Source of the DNA: Verrucomicrobiota bacterium | GTDB taxonomy: Bacteria > Verrucomicrobiota > Verrucomicrobiia > Chthoniobacterales > Xiphinematobacteraceae | Reading direction: 5' to 3' | Assembly: GCA_003176035.1 (NCBI GenBank) | Contig: PSRL01000054.1 | Location: forward strand, 1-6,410 | Length of the DNA stretch: 6,410 bases | Shown here: positions 1-6,300 of the stretch, piece by piece | Position numbering within the stretch: position 1 is the first letter of the stretch | Layout: each line of letters begins with the position of its first letter | Position numbers and translations under genes: made by a program | The notes under the pieces: generated by a model | Seen by the model: only the letters and a program-made list of their open reading frames with translations | Told to the model about the DNA's origin: nothing | Database searches by the model: none

Positions 1-96
1 TCGGCGCCAGGGCCGGTACAAACCGCTACTGCGGTCAACCATGTCATCTTCATGCTCCAGGAAAACCGTACCTTTGACAACTACTTCGGGATGTAA
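1..96 (+). pseudogene. Truncated phosphoesterase (phospholipase C / acid phosphatase superfamily), 3' end of a broken frame
   Basis: Reading from base 1, the frame is open and gives SAPGPVQTATAVNHVIFML, then QENRTFDNYFGM, then a TAA at 94-96. The 'V-x-H-V-I-F-M-x-Q-E-N-R-T-F-D-N-Y-F-G' block is the hallmark beginning of the phosphoesterase domain of secreted phospholipase C / AcpA-type phosphatases; in that family the Glu-Asn pair helps coordinate the catalytic metal. Intact members continue for several hundred residues with the catalytic nucleophile and further metal ligands, all absent here. The coding part upstream lies outside the window, and the Ser/Ala/Pro/Thr-rich lead-in suggests a preceding linker or Ig-like domain. 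Bases after the stop, read in the other two + frames, do not resume phosphoesterase-like sequence, so this looks like a rearrangement breakpoint rather than a simple frameshift or point nonsense mutation. The family call is confident; that it is a pseudogene is an inference from the missing remainder. Confidence 0.75.
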
Positions 97-111
97 GCGG
101 ACTGAAATCAA

Positions 112-124
112 ATTGATCATCAAT
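112..124. repeat. Short palindrome ATTGAT-C-ATCAAT
   Basis: Two perfect 6-base arms surround one central base, 15 bases after the stop of the truncated phosphoesterase. The compact symmetric shape is typical of a dimeric regulator's operator, but no regulator is encoded nearby and the arrangement matches no consensus I can name. It may be fortuitous in AT-rich sequence. Confidence 0.3.
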
Positions 125-287
125 ATCCATCGGAAGCTCACTTCAATTGGTTTCCGAAGAGGCTGTTTTCATGTGAATGTGGTGTCTCTTAAGCCCCAAA
201 CAAGGGTTAGATATTTCGTTTCCCGGAAGAAAAATCAATTCGAAATGCCCAATGCGCTCCTTTCATTGGAAGTTCTCAAACGCAGCC

Positions 288-308
288 TATTTCCTAAAAT
301 AGGAAATA
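288..308. repeat. Perfect inverted repeat, 9-base arms with AAA centre
   Basis: TATTTCCTA (288-296) and TAGGAAATA (300-308) are exact reverse complements separated by AAA. In RNA this would be an AU-rich stem with a three-base loop. No U-tract follows (TTCGGTG), so it is a poor intrinsic terminator. In DNA it could be an operator upstream of the ASST lipoprotein gene, whose preferred start is 164 bases downstream. The symmetry is seen directly; the role is unknown. Confidence 0.45.
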
Positions 309-323
309 TTCGGTGAATGGCGT

Positions 324-351
324 TTGTTGACGCTTGAAGAACCATCATAAC
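324..351 (+). promoter_or_regulatory. Weak candidate promoter for the ASST lipoprotein gene
   Basis: TTGTTG (324-329) and CATAAC (346-351) are separated by 16 bases and resemble a housekeeping sigma -35/-10 pair, with three and four of six consensus bases respectively. It lies between the 288-308 palindrome and the preferred GTG start, giving a leader of about 115 bases. The match is modest and could arise by chance. Confidence 0.2.
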
Positions 352-460
352 TAACAATTTGCTTGAAAAGCATGCTGGATTTGCTGCATTCTCACTAACC
401 GTGACCGACAGCAACTCTCAATTAATCCAGGTGTTTGCATCGTCTGGTTCATCTCTCTCC

Positions 461-464
461 GGAG
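461..464 (+). promoter_or_regulatory. Shine-Dalgarno GGAG that decides the start at 473
   Basis: GGAG at 461-464 is followed by an 8-base spacer and then GTG at 473-475, an ideal arrangement for translation initiation. The more upstream TTG at 359 in the same frame has no comparable ribosome binding site at the right distance. This supports trimming the N-terminus by 38 codons. Confidence 0.55.
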
Positions 465-472
465 CCGATCCT

Positions 473-3103
473 GTGTCGAATTGTGACCGTCCGCATCTCT
501 CGGAGTTCAACATTTCTTGGCTCGTCTCGATATTGTCCCTCCAGCTCCTAATAAACGGCTGCGGGGGCGCGCCGAAGCCCATTCTCGCAAACTCCACACA
601 AAATTCTACCGGCACCAATCCGACTCTCACATTTTCACTGAGTCCGGCTACGCAAACTCTCGTAACTGATGATCAAATAACCTTTAATCCTCCTTTCTTT
701 GCGCCTCTTCTCTGGAAGGTGAATGGGATTCCAGGAGGAAATGCGGCACTTGGGACTGTGGACTCATTGGGTCGCTACACGGCGCCGTCGATTCCTCCAG
801 CTACTCCAGTGACGGTCGCGGCCAGCGCATATCAAAATCCCGGGGTTCCCTCTGCTAGCACAATAATTACCGTGGTCAATCCGATTCCGGCGATTGCTTG
901 CATCACTCCGGACGGTGTTCAAGTTGATAGCTTAGATAGCCAAATCCGCTTGGTAGGGTCTGGGTTCAATCCGCTTTCCCAAGTCTTACTCGATTCGCAA
1001 CCGCTAGCAACAACGTTCGTTGCTCGGGGAGAGCTGAGAGCTCAGATTCCCACTAGCTTTCTGTCCACAGCTGGGGTTCGGATTGTCCGCGTTTCAAATG
1101 GACTCCCCGGCGGTGGATCCTCCTTCGCTCAGTTCGTTGTACTGAATCCTCAACCCGCAGTAGCGACTATATTTCCAACAGAAGTTACGGTGGGCTCTTC
1201 CGATGTGCAGATTTCCATTTTTGGAAGCGGGTTTGTGCCAAGTTCTCATGTTGCCTTGGAGGGAAATCCGCAACAGGCAATCTACGTGAGCTCAACTGAA
1301 CTAATGACCGCAGTTCCTGATGCTAGCCTTGTGAAGACGGCGATTTTGAGTATCTCGATTTCGAACGATGGTCCTGGAGGAGGAACCGCTACAACTGCAC
1401 GGATCTCCGTGGTGAATCCAAAGCCCACTATCGCCAAGTCTTTCCCAATCGGATTGTTCGTGGGAAATGAACCGTCAAAATTGACCCTTTATGGAGATGG
1501 ATTTCTTCCCAACTCTCGAGTGTCCATAAACGGGCAAATTGTGAGCTCGCAAGCAGTCAACGGTGACCAACTCGACATTCCGCTATCGCACACAGCATTT
1601 TCTCAAACCGGGCCTTTAAGTATTGTGGTGACAAATGATGCTCCAGGAGGCGGCTCAACTGAGCTCAAAATCCCCGTTATCCGGGGGGAAGTCACAAGCA
1701 CCAACAATCCTCTAGTAGCCAGATACGTGGGTCAGATTCCGGATTCCAGTAAGCTAAGAGTCGAATTTGGACTGCAAGACAGTTTGCTTGGTACCTCCAC
1801 TGTTACTGCTCCGCCGGGGGGAGGCGAAGCGAGCATCCTGATAGCGGGGATGAAAGCAGCTTCCCAATATCATGTGCGACCGCTTGTAACGATGGGCGAT
1901 GGGACGGTCATCGCTGGGCCTGATCAAGCATTTATCACTGGTCCGATTGATCCACTCAGTATTCCATCTCTGGTTGTGCAAAACAACTCTCTTCCCAAAG
2001 TAGGAAATGGTGTGGAGCTGCTCGACTTTGTCGATGGCGGTTCGCCAAGTCAGTTCAAGATGGCTGTTAGTGATCTCGAGGGCAATGTGATTTGGTATTA
2101 CCAGCCGGAAATCTCCAATGCCTATTCTGTTCCGATTCGGCAGATCTCGAACGGCAACTTCTTAGTGAGCCTGACTCTCCCGGGGGGAACGTCCGGTATT
2201 TCAAAAGTGATAAGAGAAATTGATCTGTCAGGCGAAACAATAAGAGAAGTAACGCTAGACTCAATCAACGCACTGCTCGGTTTAAACCTCTTTGCATTTC
2301 ACCATGATGTTATCCAGCTCCCGAACGGCCATTGGATTATTCTTGCGCAAGAATATAGGAACTATTCAGATCTAGTCGGCCTTCCAGGACAAACGCACGT
2401 TCTTGGGGATGTCTTGATCGATGTGGATAAGGATTCTCGCCCCGTCTGGATCTGGTCAACATTCGACCACTTAGATGTGAATCGTCATCCGATGCAGTTT
2501 CCTGATTGGACCCATGCGAACGCTCTTTTTTTTGACGAAGCGGATGGCAATTTGCTCATGTCAATGCGGCACCAAAGCTGGATTGTCAAAATTGATTACC
2601 GGAATGGGAGTGGTAGTGGCAACATCCTTTGGCGACTTGGTCCAGGAGGAGATTTTTCATTAGCAAAAGGCACTCAATCTCAATGGTTCTACGCGCAACA
2701 TTATCCAAACATTGTCTCTAGAGACAGCACTGGTTACACTCTCGCCATAATGGACAATGGCAACGGAAGGCTGATCGACGACAATAACGACCAGTGTGGA
2801 CCGCAGACGACACCTTGCTATAGCAGGGGAATCCTTATGCACGTGGACGAGCAAGCTCGAATCGCGAACTTGCAATGGGAGTTTGCACCGGGATTTTTCT
2901 CGTCGTGGGGTGGGTCAGCCAGCATGTTGCCAAATGGTGATTTTGAAGCCGATTTTCCTCAAGTTCCTCCCAATCCTTCGGTCGGTTCAGGCGTTTATGA
3001 AGTGAACCAGAATGGCACGATCGTCTGGCAAATGAATATGCCGAATTCGCGCGCTTATAGGGCTGTTCGGTTGCCCAGCCTTTATCCCGGAGTTCAATGG
3101 TGA
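473..3103 (+). CDS. Ig/IPT-domain arylsulfate sulfotransferase (ASST) family lipoprotein
   Basis: This 876-residue protein probably transfers sulfuryl groups from aryl sulfates to phenolic acceptors without PAPS, outside the cytoplasm. From the GTG start, a hydrophobic stretch (about 14-27) ends in LLINGC with Cys30 as likely lipidation site. An Ig-like domain follows (about 52-136, with 'VNGIPGGN' and 'GRYTAP'), then three IPT/TIG repeats (about 140-223, 227-315, 319-402), each closing with a PGGG turn and the first two leading into a VxNPxP linker. A beta-sandwich of the ASST N-terminal type (about 405-488) precedes the propeller (490-876), which shows repeated 'G-N/T-I-x-W' strands. Residues matching the E. 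coli AssT active site from memory are His611 (FHHD), His681 and Asn683 (DWTHAN), Arg699 (SMRHQ, the same 18-residue offset) and His743 (YAQHYP), the presumed sulfohistidine. A DNGNGR motif and YSRG follow. Cys775 and Cys782 could form a disulfide. A TTG at 359 would extend the frame by 38 residues but has no good Shine-Dalgarno and buries the signal peptide. The physiological substrate is unknown. Confidence 0.87.
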   Translation: MSNCDRPHLSEFNISWLVSILSLQLLINGCGGAPKPILANSTQNSTGTNPTLTFSLSPATQTLVTDDQITFNPPFFAPLLWKVNGIPGGNAALGTVDSLGRYTAPSIPPATPVTVAASAYQNPGVPSASTIITVVNPIPAIACITPDGVQVDSLDSQIRLVGSGFNPLSQVLLDSQPLATTFVARGELRAQIPTSFLSTAGVRIVRVSNGLPGGGSSFAQFVVLNPQPAVATIFPTEVTVGSSDVQISIFGSGFVPSSHVALEGNPQQAIYVSSTELMTAVPDASLVKTAILSISISNDGPGGGTATTARISVVNPKPTIAKSFPIGLFVGNEPSKLTLYGDGFLPNSRVSINGQIVSSQAVNGDQLDIPLSHTAFSQTGPLSIVVTNDAPGGGSTELKIPVIRGEVTSTNNPLVARYVGQIPDSSKLRVEFGLQDSLLGTSTVTAPPGGGEASILIAGMKAASQYHVRPLVTMGDGTVIAGPDQAFITGPIDPLSIPSLVVQNNSLPKVGNGVELLDFVDGGSPSQFKMAVSDLEGNVIWYYQPEISNAYSVPIRQISNGNFLVSLTLPGGTSGISKVIREIDLSGETIREVTLDSINALLGLNLFAFHHDVIQLPNGHWIILAQEYRNYSDLVGLPGQTHVLGDVLIDVDKDSRPVWIWSTFDHLDVNRHPMQFPDWTHANALFFDEADGNLLMSMRHQSWIVKIDYRNGSGSGNILWRLGPGGDFSLAKGTQSQWFYAQHYPNIVSRDSTGYTLAIMDNGNGRLIDDNNDQCGPQTTPCYSRGILMHVDEQARIANLQWEFAPGFFSSWGGSASMLPNGDFEADFPQVPPNPSVGSGVYEVNQNGTIVWQMNMPNSRAYRAVRLPSLYPGVQW

Positions 3104-3140
3104 TTTGCGGTTCACCTGTTCTCAAATAAGGGTTCCTGAA

Positions 3141-3156
3141 AGCTGCCTAGGCAGCT
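3141..3156. repeat. Perfect 16-base palindrome
   Basis: AGCTGCCTAGGCAGCT is its own reverse complement, located 38 bases after the ASST gene stop. As RNA it folds to a 6-bp stem with a CUAG loop. No T-run follows, so terminator function is doubtful; it may be an operator or part of a structured leader for the gene at 3301. Confidence 0.5.
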
Positions 3157-3163
3157 CTGCTGT

Positions 3164-3194
3164 GGTAAGCTCTTGCTGAAAAGCCATAGCTTCC
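3164..3194 (+). other. Candidate hairpin with GAAA tetraloop
   Basis: GG-AAGCT (3164-3171, with T3166 bulged) can pair with AGCTT-CC (3188-3194). Inside it, CTT and CAT face each other as a 3x3 internal loop, then GCT (3175-3177) pairs with AGC (3182-3184) closing a GAAA loop, which is of the stable GNRA class. This was folded by eye, with no energy calculation and no known RNA family recognised. Confidence 0.3.
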
Positions 3195-3203
3195 CTCCTC
3201 GAC

Positions 3204-3226
3204 AACCTTAATGGAATTAAGGGTTT
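3204..3226 (+). terminator. Possible weak intrinsic terminator of the ASST gene
   Basis: CCTTAAT (3206-3212) and ATTAAGG (3216-3222) form a 7-bp stem with a GGA loop, followed by GTTTAG. Flanking AA (3204-3205) could pair with TT downstream if one G is bulged. The stem is AU-rich and the T-run is only three bases, so termination would be inefficient at best. Confidence 0.3.
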
Positions 3227-3229
3227 AGC

Positions 3230-3258
3230 TTGAGTTGGTTGGAGTCTTATGGCGTAAT
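3230..3258 (+). promoter_or_regulatory. Candidate promoter for the SLBB export gene
   Basis: TTGAGT (3230-3235), a 17-base spacer and CGTAAT (3253-3258) give four of six consensus matches to each half of a housekeeping sigma promoter, with optimal spacing. It sits just after the 3206-3222 hairpin and would start a transcript about 35 bases ahead of the ATG at 3301. If it is real, the three hairpins upstream belong to the end of the preceding transcript and not to this gene's leader. Confidence 0.33.
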
Positions 3259-3300
3259 TCTGTTCTCCGGATACCCCGGATGCGAGTGAGTTGACGCCTT

Positions 3301-6300
3301 ATGAAGAGATTTCCTATTGTTCCAGTTATTTTCTCCTTGGCAATTATCCAAAGCACTCTTTCCATCCCAGTCTCCGCCCAAAGCACGAACGAAGATTCCC
3401 GAAGACAAGAAACTGATGGTTTGGTCGAAAGTTACAGGAAGCTCCAGCAACCACAGCAGCAGACGGTGCAGGCCGAAGCGTCTCTTGACGCGGGTCCGAT
3501 CATCAACATTTTGCAAAACCAGCCTGCACTGACGCTTCAGATCAAAAAGGTCTTAATTCAAGATGCATTTGATCAAGGTAGACTTCTTGACCAGGATGAT
3601 CTAACTGACGCGGTGCTCTACGATTTAATTCAACGTGAGCAAACGATTCGTTTGATAGCTAGCAAGGAGATAGTCAGTAGACACTATATCGATCTCAAGC
3701 CTACAGATGAGGAGATTTTTCGGGCGAGAGCTGAGCGCCGACAGATAGAACGGCTGGAATCTTCCGATGAAATGCGACAGCAACAGAAGCAGGCCCAAGA
3801 AGATGAGGAAAATGGAGTTGCCCGCCAAGCCGTCGTTAGAACTTCTGCTCAAGGAAATACGACTTCACAATCGAAGCGCCCGGTGGTTCCGACTTATGAT
3901 CCCTCGGCATCCGGTCGGTCTCTAGACCAACGCGATCTTCCTCGAATAAGTCCGAGCGAGTTGCCACAGCTTCTTACAGCGTCCGCGGATGGTCGTGCTT
4001 CCCAAAGCGCAATCCGCGCGGGATCTTCAGTTCCGGCAATAAGCCCCTCAATCGCGCAAGAACCTACTCTCCCTTCCGAGGTTGGTGTTCTTTCTGGGGA
4101 AAACGAAGTCCCTTTGCAGCAACGTCGGCGATATCAAGGAAGCAGTCTCGATGACTCGGGCCAGCAAAGGTTTCGGCGTAAAGCAAGTCCCTACGCGTCT
4201 GTGCCAGCTCTGATAGATCTTTACCAGCAGGCCCCGGCGCAGGGTGGCAAACTGGAGCGTTTTGGCGCTGCTGTCTTCGCGAATGGCACGGGTAACTTTG
4301 ACGAATTGCCGATGGATGTTCCTGTCGGTCCAGACTATATCGTTGGTCCAGGTGATGGAATCAACGTAGAGCTGTGGGGATCTGTTTCTCAACGGCTCCA
4401 GCGAGTGGTCGATCGCCAGGGGCGTGTTTCACTACCAGAAGTTGGAACCGTTCAAGTCTCTGGGAAGACGTTGGCTCAAGTTCAACAAGCCTTGCAATCA
4501 AATTTGCGCGCTGAATTCCGTGATGTTCAGGCTGATGTTTCGCTGGCTCGCCTGCGAACCGTTCGCATTTATGTAGTCGGGGATGTTGTCAACCCCGGAG
4601 CCTACGACGTCAGTTCCCTTTCTACTCCGTTGAACGCACTATATGTGGCTGGGGGCCCAACGGCGCGGGGATCAATGCGGCTAGTAAAGCACTATCGCGG
4701 TAAGGAGCTTATTGAAGATGTTGATATCTACGACCTATTTTTGCACGGCTTAACAGGTGATCTGAAAAGGCTAGAACCGGGAGACACTATCTTGATCCCA
4801 CCTGCTCATGCAGAGGTTGCTCTTGAAGGAATGGTTCGGAGACCTGCGCTGTACGAACTCAATCAGGAGAAGACTCTCGACAAGGTGCTCGAACTTGCCG
4901 GAGGCGTACTGCCTTCTGGCGCATTGCGGCACATCCAGGTAGAGCGGCTTGAGGCACACGAAAGCAGGGTGATGCTAAGTCTGGACCTTCCTGAAACCGA
5001 CACACAGAACGAGGTGGCTGCTGCTCTGGCGGACTTCAAGGTTCAGGATGGTGATCGGATTCGTGTCTCTCCTATTCTTCCCTACGCGCAGAAATCAGTC
5101 TATTTGGATGGACACGTCTACCGCCCCGGGAAATACGCATATCGCGATGGTATGAGAGTTTCCGATCTGCTTCATTCTTATAGCGATATGTTACCGGAAC
5201 CGTCTCGCCGGCACGCAGAGCTGATTCGTCTATCTGCGCCAGATTTTCATCCGACTGTGGTCGCATTCCATATAGATGAAGCACTCAAGGGTGACGCCAA
5301 TTCCAATTTGCTACTTCAGCCTCTCGACACAATTCGGATCTTCGGGAGATACGATTTCGAGGATCCGCCCGAAGTTATCGTTTCGGGAGAGGTTCGAAGA
5401 CCAGGCCCGCACCTTACTAGCGGGGATCTTCAAGTGCGTGATGCTGTTTATCTGGCGGGCGGTCTCACTCCGGATGCGATGGTCTCTGACGCTCAAATCT
5501 TCCGTCGCGAAAATGGGCAAATCACAGTGATGAGCATCAATCTCGAGCGCGCCCTCAAAGGCGATGCCGCCAGTAATGTCTTGCTGCACTCTCGTGATCG
5601 ACTGATTATTCATCGCGATTTGACGAAACTTGACCCGCCATCAGTGTTGGTTGAGGGTGAGGTCGCAAAGCCGGGAAAGTATCCGCTAGGAATTGAGATG
5701 ACCGCCAGCGAATTAGTCCGGCTGGCTGGGGGCTTTACGCGAGGAGCTTATACCGACCTTGCCGATTTGTCTCGGTACACGCTGCACGATGGGGCGAAGG
5801 TTTTGGGTGGACACCAACAAATAGAAATTGCGAAAGCTTTTACTTCGCGCGATGCTGATGTGCCCCTCCATGATGGTGACGTTCTGACAATTCGAGAAAT
5901 CGCGGGGTTTAAGGACATCGGTTCTACCGTAACTGTAAGGGGTGAAGTTATGCACCCAAGCATTTACGGAATCAGAGATGGCGAGCACTTGAGTTCGGTG
6001 TTAAAGCGCGCCGGCGGCTTCTCTCCCGGTGCATATCCACAGGGAATTGTTCTTAGTCGAATTTCATTACGGGAAATTGAGGAAAAAAATCGTGAGGACA
6101 TGCTGAGGCGGCTTCAGGCCGAGACTTCTGCGCAGAAGTATAAGCCTGGGACAAATCCTGCTGATGTGGCCGTTTCGCAGCAGTCTTTCTTCTTGCAAGA
6201 GCAGCAGATTGTAGAGCGGTTCAAGAATCAACCACCTGTTGGGCGTCTTGTAGTTCGGATTTCAAGTGATATCGGGAAATGGCAAAACACTCCTGAAGAT

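Larger units (their letters stand above)
97..472. other. Spacer without a convincing gene, rich in inverted repeats
   Basis: This stretch separates the broken phosphoesterase from the ASST lipoprotein gene. Open frames exist (for example one running from 41 to 316), but their products are basic, have no recognisable domain and lack a ribosome binding site. It contains inverted repeats at 112-124 (ATTGAT-C-ATCAAT), 249-269 (CCAATG / CATTGG around 9 bases) and 288-308 (9-base arms). The 3' portion should hold the promoter and leader of the gene starting at 473. No tRNA-like, IS-like or CRISPR-like structure was seen. Confidence 0.6.

Noticed and set aside
74..79. Perfect TTGACA -35 box
   Set aside because: It falls within the codons for the conserved FDN part of the phosphoesterase motif, and no reasonable -10 element lies 15-19 bases downstream.
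113..123. TTGAT...ATCAA resembling an FNR/CRP-family site
   Set aside because: FNR sites need four bases between these half-sites; here there is only one, so the match is superficial.
41..316. Open frame of 91 codons on the + strand
   Set aside because: Its first part is an out-of-frame reading of the phosphoesterase fragment, it has no ribosome binding site, and its product resembles no domain.
359..376. Similarity between TTGCTTGAAAAGCATGCT here and TTGCTGAAAAGCCATAGCT at 3173-3191, flanking the ASST gene like direct repeats
   Set aside because: Aligning them needs three single-base gaps over about 18 bases and the flanks are unrelated, so there is no good evidence of a mobile-element boundary or duplication.
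2835..3125. 96-codon minus-strand frame over the end of the ASST gene
   Set aside because: It overlaps conserved ASST propeller coding sequence, and its basic, low-information product has no recognisable domain.
4048..4392. 114-codon open frame on the minus strand
   Set aside because: It lies entirely inside the well-supported SLBB exporter frame, opposite its linker and export domain, and its product looks random.
5311..5613. 100-codon minus-strand frame and an overlapping + frame at 5276-5530
   Set aside because: Both sit inside clear SLBB-domain coding sequence and have no recognisable content of their own.
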